From Micromussa lordhowensis (lineage: Eukaryota; Cnidaria; Anthozoa; Scleractinia; Lobophylliidae): a DNA stretch of 64,000 bases. This document shows positions 23,342-38,121 of the stretch, piece after piece (within the stretch, counting starts at the first letter, position 1; each line of letters begins with the position of its first letter). The notes beneath the pieces are model-generated. The model did not search any database. It worked only from the letters and a program-made list of their open reading frames with translations, and was not told where the DNA came from. The position numbers and the translations under genes were made by a program. The stretch covers positions 7,465,779 through 7,529,778 of the forward strand of contig OZ026607.1 in assembly GCA_964020085.1 (NCBI GenBank). Reading direction: 5' to 3'.

Positions 23342-24073
23342 TGATTTTTTTCAGGCTTCTTCCTTCCAGTTGCTTAAATTGGAAACTATACTGCGATGAT
23401 CATTCTTCACTTTCATCTACAACCGCAGTTCATATCGGAATTATATTACATTTTGGAGGTTAGTTGCACTTTAAATCATTTTTAAATTTAAGAATTATAA
23501 AAATATATTGCCTAAGTGCAAATACGAAGGCTACGTTATAACCCGTTCTTTGCAAAACTGAGTCAAAATAGCCCAATTGTTCAGAAAAACAACCATTTTA
23601 TTTCTCTAAGTTCGTGACTTTAAAAAGTATAATTATTTAATACGTAATTACCTCGACGAAGTGGACACACTTGATGATGTCGATATCGACGATGACGTCG
23701 ACACAGAACTTGAAGTGGACACACTAAAATCAAAGAAAATTGCTATTTAAACTCAAACTGATAACGGTAATAAAATAATACAGCTTCTTACAATTTACCG
23801 CCGGGAATTACCAAAGATATAAAACACAACACATTACCTTGATGAGGTGGACACACTTGATGATGTTGATATTGACGATGAGGTCGACAACGAACTTGAA
23901 GTTGAAACACTAAAAGAAATGAAAAAGTGATTATTTACGAAAATTCCCCCTTTTTTTAGCTGAAAATCACTTTTAAACAATGACTGGCTATTGGTAATTA
24001 CCTTGACGAAGTGGACACACTTGATGATGTTGATATTGACGACGATGTCGACACAGAACTTGAAGTTGAAACA
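22862..24073 (-). CDS. Ser/Thr-repeat gene, early B exons (5)
   Basis: Exons 22862-22933, 23018-23089, 23652-23723, 23838-23909 and 24002-24073, all 72 nt with intact splice sites. Intron 23090-23651 is long because it carries a SINE fragment. The intron between 22862 and 23018 is only 84 nt, a deletion relative to the homologous pair 26353/26592. The order equals exons 7-11 of a full B unit. Confidence 0.77.
23301..23450 (+). repeat. SINE fragment, copy 2
   Basis: B box at 23320-23330; same truncation and same intron position as copy 1. The flank GATGATCGACCTTTC lacks 18 bases (GTTCCAAAAAGAAGTGATAC in part) that other copies keep. This deletion is shared with the copy at 26875. Confidence 0.6.
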
Positions 24074-24428
24074 CTAAAAGAAATGAAAAAGTGATTATTT
24101 ACGAAAATTCCCCGTGGTTCGAAAATGCAAGCGGACTCGCACTAACACACCCAAATAATTCAGTTACAGGTAAAAGAAACAAGAGTTAGGTTAGAGACGG
24201 TTTTGTAAAGACTGCAAGACGAAAAAATGCAGCCTGTGTACAATCTGTGGCGGTAAATTCTATTTGCGACCTTTATCCACGCAGAGTTTTCCAAGAAGAA
24301 GTGATACCTAACTCAAACTATCAGAAATAGAGTCCTGAAAAGAAACACTTATTGCTGACCACTAGGTAATTTACATAGTTTGGTAGCTGAAGATCACATT
24401 CAAACCATGATGGGTTATTGGTAATTAC

Positions 24429-26881
24429 CTTGACGAAGTGGACACACTTGATGATGTTGATATTGACGATGATGTCGAGACAGAACTTGAAGTTGACACA
24501 CTAAAAGGAATGAAAGTTATTATTTAAAGAATTTCAAATCTGTATAAATCGTGTTTAACATACAGGGCATTTGAAGGCCTACGAGGCGAAAAGAATAAAA
24601 AAACAGAGTTGTTTAGCCAAAGTTAACAATAGTCTTAATTTAATAAGGATTTATTACCTTGATGAAGTGGACACACTTGATGACGTTGATATTGACGATG
24701 ATGTCGACACAGAACTTGAAGTTGACACACTAAAAGCAACGAAAAGTGATTATTCACGGAAACTCAAAATGGTTCCGAAGTAAAAAAGTTCTTAGATAAA
24801 AGCATGACGAACTCAAACTAAACAATTCAATTACAAGTGCATATCATAAGTTGTAGGATACAGCCCTTTTTGAAAGTCTGCAAGACGAGACAATACAACC
24901 AGCATACATTTTGTGGCGGTAAATTCTGTTTGCGACCTTTATCCGCGATGATCGTTCCAAAAAGAAGTGATACCTTTCTCAAACTATTAGACATGGACTT
25001 ATGCCGAAAACAAATACTTATGCTTACCACTGTGTAATCTATTGATTATTCCATACCTAGACGTAGTTGCTGTTGACAAACTGGTCGTAGTGGGGGTCGA
25101 AACACTCGATGATGTCGATGCTGACGACGATGTTGACACTGAGCTTGATGTTGACACACTAGAAAACAAACAAGAGAGGAATGCCACAACGATTGAGTAA
25201 GGATGTTGATTTTTCTCACTTGGAAAGAGGGCTGATTCATCAAACCAATTTTGTCCAAAACATCCTTAATTTAATGACACAAATTTTTCTTTATACTTTT
25301 CTGGATAACAGCCGTAAAGAGAACTGATACATCTAAATAGTTTTGTTGCAAACATGCTTGCATTATCGATACAAATTTCTTATTCTACTCTCTGGATAAC
25401 ATTTTAAAACGAATTAGTTAACCCATTCTGTGGTACCTTGACGACGTCGACACACTTGATGACGTTGATATTGACGATGATGTGGACACAGAACTTGAAG
25501 TTGACACACTAAGAGGAAAGTTCAGATATTATTAATATAATTAATTCATCTGTCGCTTTGGCAACTATAGTTTATTACACTTAGTGCTCCGGAAGATACT
25601 TGCTTATTTCATCAAGATGCTACTGAAAACATTGACTCTCTAATACCTTGACGTGGTTGCTGTTGATACACTTGTCGTTGTGGGTGTCGATACACTTGAT
25701 GACGTCGATACTGACGACGATGTCGAAATAGAACTTGATGTCGACAAACTGTAAACAAAACGACACATTATTTAATGAAACAAGAGCTTACATCGGTATG
25801 TTCTTTGGAGATTAGCAAAACGGAGGCCGCATGCTAGTATGTAAACGAAGGGTAAGCTACACCTGCTTGTACTAGATCTTACTTTGTTTACATAACCGCT
25901 TAAGTAAATGCGACGCATTACCTTGATGAAGTGGACACACTTGACGATGTTGATATTGACGATGATGTCGACACAGAACTTGAAGTTGACACACTAAAAG
26001 CAACCAAAAGTTATTATTAACGGAAACTCAAAATGGTTCTGAAATAAAAACGTTCTTAGATAAAAGCAGGACGGACTGAAACTTAACAATTCAGTTACAA
26101 GTGCATATCATAAGTTGTAAGATGCAGAGTTTTTGAAAGTCTGCAAGATAATACAAGCTGCATACATTTTGTGGCGGTAAATTCTGTTTGCGACCTTTAT
26201 CCACGACGATCGGTCCAGAAATAAGTGATACCTATCTCAAACTATTAGAAATAGAGTCCTGAAAGGAAATACTTATTGCTGGTCACTATCTAATTTACAT
26301 AGTTTGTTAGCTGAATACCACGTTCAAACCATGACGGGTTATTGGTAATTACCTTGATGAAGTGGACACACTTGATGATGTTGATATTGATGACGATGTC
26401 GAGACAGAACTTGAAGTTGACACACTAAAAGGAAAGGAAAGTTATCGGCGGTTTAAAGAATTTCAAATCTGTACAAATCGCGTTTAAGATACAGGGCTTT
26501 TGAAGGCCTGGTAGTAGAAAACAATAAAAGACACACTTGTTTAGCTTAAGTTAACAATGGTGGAAACCTTAATTTCATAACGATTCATTACCTTGATGAT
26601 GTGGACACACTTGATGATGTTGATATTGACGATGATGTCGACACAGAACTTGAAGTTGACACACTGAAAGAAACGCAAAGTGATTAAAACGTTCTAGATA
26701 AAAGCATGACGCACTCAAGGTAAAAAATCCAGTTACAAGTGCATATCATAAGTTATACGATACAGAGTTTTTGAAAGTCTGCAAGACGAGACAATACAAG
26801 CTGCATACGTTTTGTGGCGGTAAATTCTGTTTGCGACCTTTATCCACGATGATCGACCTTTCTTAAACTACCTATCTATTC

Positions 26882-26915
<34 letters not shown>

Positions 26916-27650
26916 TGATTTTTTTCAGGCTTCTTCCTTCCAGTTGCTTAAATTGGAAACTATACTGCGATGATCATTCTTCACTTTCATCTACAACCGC
27001 AGTTCATATCGGAATTATATTACATTTTGGAGGTTAGTTGCACTTTAAATCATTTTTAAATTTAAGAATTGTAAAAATATATTGCCTAAGTGCAAACACG
27101 AAGGCTACGTTATACCCCGTTCTTTGCAAAACTGGGTCAAAATAGTCCAAGAATTGTTCACAAAAACAACCATTTTATTTCTCTAAGTTCGTGACTTTAA
27201 AAAGTATAATTATTTAATATGTAATTACCTCGACGAAGTGGACACACTTGATGATGTCGATATCGACGATGACGTCGACACAGAACTTGAAGTGGACACA
27301 CTAAAATCAAAGAAAATTGCTATTTAAAACCAAACTGATAACGGTAATAAAATAATACAGCTTCTTACAATTTACCGCCGGGAATTACCAAAGAAATAAA
27401 ACACAACACATTACCTTGATGAGGTGGACACACTTGATGATGTTGATATTGACGATGAGGTCGACAACGAACTTGAAGTTGAAACACTAAAAGAAATGAA
27501 AAAGTGATTATTTACGAAAATTCCCCCTTTTTTTAGCTGAAAATCACTTTTAAACAATGACTGGCTATTGGTAATTACCTTGACGAAGTGGACACACTTG
27601 ATGATGTTGATATTGACGACGATGTCGACACAGAACTTGAAGTTGAAACA
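24429..27650 (-). CDS. Ser/Thr-repeat gene, exon block B1 (11 exons)
   Basis: Exons 24429-24500, 24658-24729, 25057-25158 (102 nt), 25437-25508, 25647-25748 (102 nt), 25922-25993, 26353-26424, 26592-26663, 27229-27300, 27415-27486, 27579-27650. This is the reference order for a full B unit. The first long exon reads V-S-T-S-S-S hexamers, then A-S-T-S-S-S, then V-S-T-P-T-T-T-S-L-S-T-A-T-T-S; the second starts L-S-T-S-S-S-I-S-T. Acceptors are TTTTCTAG and TTTTACAG for the long exons. The last three exons keep GAGGTGGAC, GACGAAGTG and GAAACACTA variants that identify their position in every unit. Confidence 0.8.
26875..27024 (+). repeat. SINE fragment, copy 3
   Basis: B box at 26894-26904, in the intron between exons 26592 and 27229. 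It shares the shortened GATGATCGACCTTTC flank with copy 2. Confidence 0.6.
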
Positions 27651-28005
27651 CTAAAAGAAATGAAAAAGTGATTATTTACGAAAATTCCCCGTGGTTCGAA
27701 AATGCAAGCGGACTCGCACTAACACACCCAAATAATTCAGTTACAGGTAAAAGAAACAAGAGTTAGGTTAGAGACGGTTTTGTAAAGACTGCAAGACGAA
27801 AAAATGCAGCCTGTGTACAATCTGTGGCGGTAAATTCTATTTGCGACCTTTATCCACGCAGAGTTTTCCAAGAAGAAGTGATACCTAACTCAAACTATCA
27901 GAAATAGAGTCCTGAAAAGAAACACTTATTGCTGACCACTAGGTAATTTACATAGTTTGGTAGCTGAAGATCACATTCAAACCATGATGGCTTATTGGTA
28001 ATTAC

Positions 28006-29570
28006 CTTGACGAAGTGGACACACTTGATGATGTTGATATTGACGATGATGTCGACACAGAACTTGAAGTTGACACACTAAAAGGAATGAAAGTTATTAT
28101 TTAAAGAATTTCAAATCTGTATAAATCGTGTTTAACATACAGGGCATTTGAAGGCCTACGAGGCGAAAAGAATAAAAAAACAGAGTTGTTTAGCCAAAGT
28201 TAACAATAGTCTTAATTTAATAAGGATTTATTACCTTGATGAAGTGGACACACTTGATGACGTTGATATTGACGATGATGTCGACACAGAACTTGAAGTT
28301 GACACACTAAAAGCAACGAAAAGTGATTATTCACGGAAACTCAAAATGGTTCCGAAGTAAAAAAGTTCTTAGATAAAAGCATGACGAACTCAAACTAAAC
28401 AATTCAATTACAAGTGCATATCATAAGTTGTAGGATACAGCCCTTTTTGAAAGTCTGCAAGACGAGACAATACAACCAGCATACATTTTGTGGCGGTAAA
28501 TTCTGTTTGCGACCTTTATCCGCGATGATCGTTCCAAAAAGAAGTGATACCTTTCTCAAACTATTAGACATGGACTTATGCCGAAAACAAATACTTATGC
28601 TTACCACTGTGTAATCTATTGATTATTCCATACCTAGACGTAGTTGCTGTTGACAAACTGGTCGTAGTGGGGGTCGAAACACTCGATGATGTCGATGCTG
28701 ACGACGATGTTGACACTGAGCTTGATGTTGACACACTAGAAAACAAACAAGAGAGGAATGCCACAACGATTGAGTAAGGATGTTGATTTTTCTCACTTGG
28801 AAAGAGGGCTGATTCATCAAACCAATTTTGTCCAAAACATCCTTAATTTAATGACACAAATTTTTCTTTATACTTTTCTGGATAACAGCCGTAAAGAGAA
28901 CTGATACATCTAAATAGTTTTGTTGCAAACATGCTTGCATTATCGATACAAATTTCTTATTCTACTCTCTGGATAACATTTTAAAACGAATTAGTTAACC
29001 CATTCTGTGGTACCTTGACGACGTCGACACACTTGATGACGTTGATATTGACGATGATGTGGACACAGAACTTGAAGTTGACACACTAAGAGGAAAGTTC
29101 AGATATTATTAATATAATTAATTCATCTGTCGCTTTGGCAACTATAGTTTATTACACTTAGTGCTCCGGAAGATACTTGCTTATTTCATCAAGATGCTAC
29201 TGAAAACATTGACTCTCTAATACCTTGACGTGGTTGCTGTTGATACACTTGTCGTTGTGGGTGTCGATACACTTGATGACGTCGATACTGACGACGATGT
29301 CGAAATAGAACTTGATGTCGACAAACTGTAAACAAAACGACACATTATTTAATGAAACAAGAGCTTACATCGGTATGTTCTTTGGAGATTAGCAAAACGG
29401 AGGCCGCATGCTAGTATGTAAACGAAGGGTAAGCTACACCTGCTTGTACTAGATCTTACTTTGTTTATATAACCGCTTAAGTAAATGCGACGCATTACCT
29501 TGATGAAGTGGACACACTTGACGATGTTGATATTGACGATGATGTCGACACAGAACTTGAAGTTGACACA
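28006..29570 (-). CDS. Ser/Thr-repeat gene, short exon block B2 (6 exons)
   Basis: Exons 28006-28077, 28235-28306, 28634-28735 (102 nt), 29014-29085, 29224-29325 (102 nt), 29499-29570. They equal the first six exons of B1. The unit then joins the next one inside an intron near 29820, at the shared text GATACCTATCTCAAACTAT, so exons 7-11 and the SINE are missing. Confidence 0.8.
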
Positions 29571-29929
29571 CTAAAAGCAACCAAAAGTTATTATTAACGG
29601 AAACTCAAAATGGTTCTGAAATAAAAACGTTCTTAGATAAAAGCAAGACGGACTGAAACTTAACAATTCAGTTACAAGTGCATATCATAAGTTGTAAGAT
29701 GCAGAGTTTTTGAAAGTCTGCAAGATAATACAAGCTGCATACATTTTGTGGCGGTAAATTCTGTTTGCGACCTTTATCCACGACGATCGGTCCAGAAATA
29801 AGTGATACCTATCTCAAACTATCAGAAATAGAGTCGTGAAAAGAAACACTTATTGCTGACCACTAGGTAATTTACATAGTTTGGTAGCTGAAGATCACAT
29901 TCAAACCATGATGGGTTATAGGTAATTAC

Positions 29930-32399
29930 CTTGACGAAGTGGACACACTTGATGATGTTGATATTGACGATGATGTCGAGACAGAACTTGAAGTTGACAC
30001 ACTAAAAGGAATGAAAGTTATTATTTAAAGAATTTCAAATCTGTATAAATCGTGTTTAACATACAGGGCATTTGAAGGCCTACGAGGCGAAAAGAATAAA
30101 AAAACAGAGTTGTTTAGCCAAAGTTAACAATAGTCTTAATTTAATAAGGATTTATTACCTTGATGAAGTGGACACACTTGATGACGTTGATATTGACGAT
30201 GATGTCGACACAGAACTTGAAGTTGACACACTAAAAGCAACGAAAAGTGATTATTCACGGAAACTCAAAATGGTTCCGAAGTAAAAAAGTTCTTAGATAA
30301 AAGCATGACGAACTCAAACTAAACAATTCAATTACAAGTGCATATCATAAGTTGTAGGATACAGCCCTTTTTGAAAGTCTGCAAGACGAGACAATACAAC
30401 CAGCATACATTTTGTGGCGGTAAATTCTGTTTGCGACCTTTATCCACGATGATCGTTCCAAAAAGAAGTGATACCTTTCTCAAACTATTAGACATGGACT
30501 TATGCCGAAAACAAATACTTATGCTTACCACTGTGTAATCTATTGATTATTCCATACCTAGACGTAGTTGCTGTTGACAAACTGGTCGTAGTGGGGGTCG
30601 AAACACTCGATGATGTCGATGCTGACGACGATGTTGACACTGAGCTTGATGTTGACACACTAGAAAACAAACAAGAGAGGAATGCCACAACGATTGAGTA
30701 AGGATGTTGATTTTTCTCACTTGGAAAGAGGGCTGATTCATCAAACCAATTTTGTCCAAAACATCCTTAATTTAATGACACAAATTTTTCTTTATACTTT
30801 TCTGGATAACAGCCGTAAAGAGAACTGATACATCTAAATAGTTTTGTTGCAAACATGCTTGCATTATCGATACAAATTTCTTATTCTACTCTCTGGATAA
30901 CATTTTAAAACGAATTAGTTAACCCATTCTGTGGTACCTTGACGACGTCGACACACTTGATGACGTTGATATTGACGATGATGTGGACACAGAACTTGAA
31001 GTTGACACACTAAGAGGAAAGTTCAGATATTATTAATATAATTAATTCATCTGTCGCTTTGGCAACTATAGTTTATTACACTTAGTGCTCCGGAAGATAC
31101 TTGCTTATTTCATCAAGATGCTACTGAAAACATTGACTCTCTAATACCTTGACGTGGTTGCTGTTGATACACTTGTCGTTGTGGGTGTCGATACACTTGA
31201 TGACGTCGATACTGACGACGATGTCGAAATAGAACTTGATGTCGACAAACTGTAAACAAAACGACACATTATTTAATGAAACAAGAGCTTACATCGGTAT
31301 GTTCTTTGGAGATTAGCAAAACGGAGGCCGCATGCTAGTATGTAAACGAAGGGTAAGCTACACCTGCTTGTACTAGATCTTACTTTGTTTATATAACCGC
31401 TTAAGTAAATGCGACGCATTACCTTGATGAAGTGGACACACTTGACGATGTTGATATTGACGATGATGTCGACACAGAACTTGAAGTTGACACACTAAAA
31501 GCAACCAAAAGTTATTATTAACGGAAACTCAAAATGGTTCTGAAATAAAAACGTTCTTAGATAAAAGCAGGACGGACTGAAACTTAACAATTCAGTTACA
31601 AGTGCATATCATAAGTTGTAAGATGCAGAGTTTTTGAAAGTCTGCAAGATAATACAAGCTGCATACATTTTGTGGCGGTAAATTCTGTTTGCGACCTTTA
31701 TCCACGACGATCGGTCCAGAAATAAGTGATACCTATCTCAAACTATTAGAAATAGAGTCCTGAAAGGAAATACTTATTGCTGGTCACTATCTAATTTACA
31801 TAGTTTGTTAGCTGAATACCACGTTCAAACCATGACGGGTTATTGGTAATTACCTTGATGAAGTGGACACACTTGATGATGTTGATATTGATGACGATGT
31901 CGAGACAGAACTTGAAGTTGACACACTAAAAGGAAAGGAAAGTTATCGGCGGTTTAAAGAATTTCAAATCTGTACAAATCGCGTTTAAGATACAGGGCTT
32001 TTGAAGGCCTGGTAGTAGAAAACAATAAAAGACACACTTGTTTAGCTTAAGTTAACAATGGTGGAAACCTTAATTTCATAACGATTCATTACCTTGATGA
32101 TGTGGACACACTTGATGATGTTGATATTGACGATGATGTCGACACAGAACTTGAAGTTGACACACTGAAAGAAACGCAAAGTGATTAAAACGTTCTAGAT
32201 AAAAGCATGACGCACTCAAGGTAAAAAATCCAGTTACAAGTGCATATCATAAGTTATACGATACAGAGTTTTTGAAAGTCTGCAAGACGAGACAATACAA
32301 GCTGCATACGTTTTGTGGCGGTAAATTCTGTTTGCGACCTTTATCCACGATGATCGTTCCAAAAAGAAGTGATACCTTTCTTAAACTACCTATCTATTC

Positions 32400-32433
<34 letters not shown>

Positions 32434-33166
32434 TGATTTTTTTCAGGCTTCTTCCTTTCAGTTGCTTAAATTGGAAACTATACTGCGATGATCATTCTTC
32501 ACTTTCATCTACAACCGCAGTTCATATCGGAATTATATTACATTTTGGAGGTTAGTTGCACTTTAAATCATTTTTAAATTTAAGAATTATAAAAATATAT
32601 TGCCTAAGTGCAAATACGAACGCTACGTTATAACCCGTTCTTTGCAAAACTAGGTCAAAATAGCCCAAGAATTGTTCAGAAAAACAACCATTTTATTTCT
32701 CTAAGTTCGTGACTTTAAAAAGTATAATTATTTAATACGTAATTACCTCGACGAAGTGGACACACTTGATGATGTCGATATCGACGATGACGTCGACACA
32801 GAACTTGAAGTGGACACACTAAAATCAAAGAAAATTGCTTTTTAAAATCAAACTGATAACGGTTAAAAAAATACAGCTTCTTACAATTTACCGCCGGGAA
32901 TTACCAAAGAAATAAAACACAACACATTACCTTGATGAGGTGGACACACTTGATGATGTTGATATTGACGATGAGGTCGACAACGAACTTGAAGTTGAAA
33001 CACTAAAAGAAATGAAAAAGTGATTATTTACGAAAATTCCCCCTTTTTTTAGCTTAAGATCACTTTTAAACAATGACTGGCTATTGGTAATTACCTTGAC
33101 GAAGTGGACACACTTGATGATGTTGATATTGACGACGATGTCGACACAGAACTTGAAGTTGAAACA
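29930..33166 (-). CDS. Ser/Thr-repeat gene, exon block B3 (11 exons)
   Basis: Exons 29930-30001, 30159-30230, 30558-30659 (102 nt), 30938-31009, 31148-31249 (102 nt), 31423-31494, 31854-31925, 32093-32164, 32747-32818, 32931-33002, 33095-33166. A complete unit of 3592 bp with all acceptors and donors intact. Confidence 0.8.
32393..32542 (+). repeat. SINE fragment, copy 4
   Basis: B box at 32412-32422, in the intron between exons 32093 and 32747. It has the full-length left flank, including GTTCCAAAAAGAAGTG. Confidence 0.6.
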
Positions 33167-33521
33167 CTAAAAGAAATGAAAAAGTGATTATTTACGAAAA
33201 TTCCCCGTGGTTCGAAAATGCAAGCGGACTCGCACTAACACACCCAAACAATTCAGTTACAAGTAAAAGAAACAAGAGTTAGGTTAGAGACGGTTTTGTA
33301 AAGACTGCAAGACGAAAAAATGCAGCCTGTGTACAATCTGTGGCGGTAAATTCTATTTGCGACCTTTATCCACGCAGAGTTTTCCAAGAAGAAGTGATAC
33401 CTATCTCAAACTATCAGAAATAGAGTCCTGAAAAGAAACACTTATTGCTGACCACTAGGTAATTTACATAGTTTGGTAGCTGAAGATCACATTCAAACCA
33501 TGATGGGTTATTGGTAATTAC

Positions 33522-34497
33522 CTTGACGAAGTGGACACACTTGATGATGTTGATATTGACGATGATGTCGACACAGAACTTGAAGTTGACACACTAAAAG
33601 CAACGAAAAGTTATTATTTACGGAAACTCAAAATGGTTCTCAAATAAAAACGTTCTTAGATAAAAGCAGGACGCACTGAAACTTAACAATTCAGTTACAA
33701 GTGCATATCATAAGTTGTAAGATGCAGAGTTTTTGAAAGTCTGCAAGATAATACAAGCTGCATACATTTTGTGGCGGTAAATTCTGTTTGCGACCTTTAT
33801 CCACGACGATCGGTCCAGAAATAAGTGATACCTATCTCAACCTATTAGAAATAGAGTCCTGAAAGGAAATACTTATTGCTGGTCACTATCTAATTAACAT
33901 AGTTTGTTAGCTGAATATCACGTTCAAACCATGACGGGTTATTGGTAATTACCTTGATGAAGTGGACACACTTGATGATGTTGATATTGATGACGATGTC
34001 GAGACAGAACTTGAAGTTGACACACTAAAAGGAAAGGAAAGTTATCGTTTAAAGAATTCAGTCAAATCTGTACAAATCGCGTTTAAGATACAGGGCTTTT
34101 GAAGGCTTGGGAGGAGAAAAGAATAAAATACACACTTGTTTAGCTTAAGTTAACAATGGTGCAAACCTTAATTTAATAAGGATTCATTACCTTGATGATG
34201 TGGACACACTTGATGATGTTGATAATGACGATGATGTCGACACAGAACTTGAAGTTGACACACTGAAAGAAACGCAAAGTGATTAAAACGTTCTAGATAA
34301 AAGCATGACGCACTCAAGGTAAAAAATCCAGTTACAAGTGCATATCATAAGTTATACGATACAGAGTTTTTGAAAGTCTGCAAGATGAGACAATACAAGC
34401 TGCATACGTTTTGTGGCGGTAAATTCTGTTTGCGACCTTTATCCACGATGATCGTTCCAAAAAGAAGTGATACCTTTCTTAAACTACCTATCTATTC

Positions 34498-34531
<34 letters not shown>

Positions 34532-35263
34532 TGATTTTTTTCAGGCTTCTTCCTTCCAGTTGCTTAAATTGGAAACTATACTGCAATGATCATTCTTCAC
34601 TTTCATCTACAACCGCAGTTCATATCGGAATTATATTACATTTTGGAGGTTAGTTGCACTTTAAATCATTTTTAAATTTAAGAATTATAAAAATATATTG
34701 CCTAAGTGCAAATACGAAGGCTACGTTATAACCCGTTCTTTGCAAAACTGGGTCAAAATAGCCCAATTGTTCAGAAAAACAACCAGTTTATTTCTCTAAG
34801 TTCGTGACTTTAAAAAGTATAATTATTTAATACGTAATTACCTCGACGAAGTGGACACACTTGATGATGTCGATATCGACGATGACGTCGACACAGAACT
34901 TGAAGTGGACACACTAAAATCAAAGAAAATTGCTATTTAAAATCAAACTGATAACGGTAATAAAATAATACAGCTTCTTACAATTTACCGCCGGGAATTA
35001 CCAAAGAAATAAGACACAACACATTACCTTGATGAGGTGGACACACTTGATGATGTTGATATTGACGATGAGGTCGACAACGAACTTGAAGTTGAAACAC
35101 TAAAAGAAATGAAAAAGTGATTATTTACGAAAATTCCCCCTTTTTTTAGCTTAAGATCACTTTTAAACAATGACTGGCTATTGGTAATTACCTTGACGAA
35201 GTGGACACACTTGATGATGTTGATATTGACGACGATGTCGACACAGAACTTGAAGTTGAAACA
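33522..35263 (-). CDS. Ser/Thr-repeat gene, short exon block B4 (6 exons)
   Basis: Exons 33522-33593, 33953-34024, 34191-34262, 34842-34913, 35028-35099, 35192-35263. Exon 33522 is a hybrid: its left intron belongs to the first exon of a unit (compare 24429), and its right intron (CAACGAAAAGTTATTATTTACGG) belongs to the sixth. Exons 2-5 with both long exons are thereby lost. Exon 34191 reads GATAATGACG, giving one Leu in place of Ile on the minus strand. Confidence 0.8.
34491..34640 (+). repeat. SINE fragment, copy 5
   Basis: B box at 34510-34520, between exons 34191 and 34842. It has CTGCAATGATC where other copies have CTGCGATGATC. Confidence 0.6.
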
Positions 35264-35618
35264 CTAAAAGAAATGAAAAAGTGATTATTTACGAAAATTC
35301 CCCGTGGTTCGAAAATGCAAGCGGACTCGCACTAACACACCCAAACAATTCAGTTACAAGTAAAAGAAACAAGAGTTAGGTTAGAGACGGTTTTGTAAAG
35401 ACTGCAAGACGAAAAAATGCAGCCTGTGTACAATCTGTGGCGGTAAATTCTATTTGCGACCTTTATCCACGCAGAGTTTTCCAAGAAGAAGTGATACCTA
35501 TCTCAAACTATCAGAAATAGAGTCCTGAAAAGAAACACTTATTGCTGACCACTAGGTAATTTACATAGTTTGGTAGCTGAAGATCACATTCAAACCATGA
35601 TGGGTTATTGGTAATTAC

Positions 35619-38087
35619 CTTGACGAAGTGGACACACTTGATGATGTTGATATTGACGATGATGTCGAGACAGAACTTGAAGTTGACACACTAAAAGGAA
35701 TGAAAGTTATTATTTAAAGAATTTCAAATCTGTATAAATCGTGTTTAACAAACAGGGCATTTGAAGGCTTACGAAGCGAAAAGAATAAAAAAACAGAGTT
35801 GTTTAGCCAAAGTTAACAATAGTCTTAATTTAATAAGGATTTATTACCTTGATGAAGTGGACACACTTGATGATGTTGATATTGACGATGATGTCGACAC
35901 AGAACTTGAAGTTGACACACTAAAAGCAACGAAAAGTGATTATTCACGGAAACTCAAAATGGTTCCGAAGTAAAAAAGTTCTTAGATAAAAGCATGACGA
36001 ACTCAAACTAAACAATTCAGTTACAAGTGCATATCATAAGTTGTAGGATACAGCCCTTTTTGAAAGTCTGCAAGACGAGACAATACAACCAGCATACATT
36101 TTGTGGCGGTAAATTCTGTTTGCGACCTTCATCCACGATGATCGTCCAAAAAGAAGTGATACCTTTCTCAAACTATTAGAAATGGACTTATGCCGAAAAC
36201 AAATACTTATGCTGACCACTGTGTAATCTATTGATTATTCCATACCTAGACGTAGTTGCTGTTGACAAACTGGTCGTAGTGGGCGTCGAAACACTCGATG
36301 ATGTCGATGCTGACGACGATGTTGACACTGAGCTTGATGTTGACACACTAGAAAACAAACAAGAGAGGAATGCCACAACGATTGAGTAAGGATGTTGATT
36401 TTTCTCACTTGGAAAGAGGGCTGATTCATCAAACCAATTTTTGTCCAAAACATTCTTGATTTAATGACACAAATTTCTCTTTATACTTTTCTGGATAGCA
36501 GCCGTAAAGAGAACTGATACATCTAAATAGTTTTGTTGCAAACATGCTTGCCTTATCGATACAAATTTCTTCTTCTACTCTCTGGATAACATTTCAAAAC
36601 GAATTAGTTAACCCATTCTGTGGTACCTTGACGACGTCGACACACTTGATGACGTTGATATTGACGATGATGTGGACACAGAACTTGAAGTTGACACACT
36701 AAGAGGAAAGTTCAGATATTGTTAATATAATTAATTCATCTGTCGCTTTGGCAACTATAGTTTGTTACACTTAGTGCTCCGGAAGATACTTGCTTATTTC
36801 ATCAAGATGCTACTGAAAACATTGACTCTCTAATACCTTGACGTGGTTGCTGTTGATACACTTGTCGTTGTGGGTGTCGATACACTTGATGACGTCGATA
36901 CTGACGACGATGTCGAAATAGAACTTGATGTCGACAAACTGCAAACAAAACGACACATTATTTAATGAAACAAGAGCTTACATCGGTATGTTCTTTGGAG
37001 ATTAGAAAAACGGAGGCCGCATGCTAGTATGTAAACGAAGGGTAAGCTACACCTGCTTTTACTAGATCTTACTTTGTTTATATAACCGCTTAAGTAAATG
37101 TGACGCATTACCTTGATGAAGTGGACACACTTGATGATGTTGATATTGACGATGATGTCGACACAGAACTTGAAGTTGACACACTAAAAGCAACGAAAAG
37201 TTATTATTTACGGAAACTCAAAATGGTTCTCAAATAAAAACGTTCTTAGATAAAAGCAGGACGCACTGAAACTTAACAATTCAGTTACAAGTGCATATCA
37301 TAAGTTGTAAGATGCAGAGTTTTTGAAAGTCTGCAAGATAATACAAGCTGCATACATTTTGTGGCGGTAAATTCTGTTTGCGACCTTTATCCACGACGAT
37401 CGGTCCAGAAATAAGTGATACCTATCTCAACCTATTAGAAATAGAGTCCTGAAAGGAAATACTTATTGCTGGTCACTATCTAATTAACATAGTTTGTTAG
37501 CTGAATATCACGTTCAAACCATGACGGGTTATTGGTAATTACCTTGATGAAGTGGACACACTTGATGATGTTGATATTGATGACGATGTCGAGACAGAAC
37601 TTGAAGTTGACACACTAAAAGGAAAGGAAAGTTATCGTTTAAAGAATTCAGTCAAATCTGTACAAATCGCGTTTAAGATACAGGGCTTTTGAAGGCTTGG
37701 GAGGAGAAAAGAATAAAATACACACTTGTTTAGCTTAAGTTAACAATGGTGCAAACCTTAATTTAATAAGGATTCATTACCTTGATGATATGGACACACT
37801 TGATGATGTTGATAATGACGATGATGTCGACACAGAACTTGAAGTTGACACACTGAAAGAAACGCAAAGTGATTAAAACGTTCTAGATAAAAGCATGACG
37901 CACTCAAGGTAAAAAATCCAGTTACAAGTGCATATCATAAGTTATACGATACAGAGTTTTTGAAAGTCTGCAAGACGAGACAATACAAGCTGCATACGTT
38001 TTGTGGCGGTAAATTCTGTTTGCGACCTTTATCCACGATGATCGTTCCAAAAAGAAGTGATACCTTTCTTAAACTACCTATCTATTC

Positions 38088-38121
<34 letters not shown>
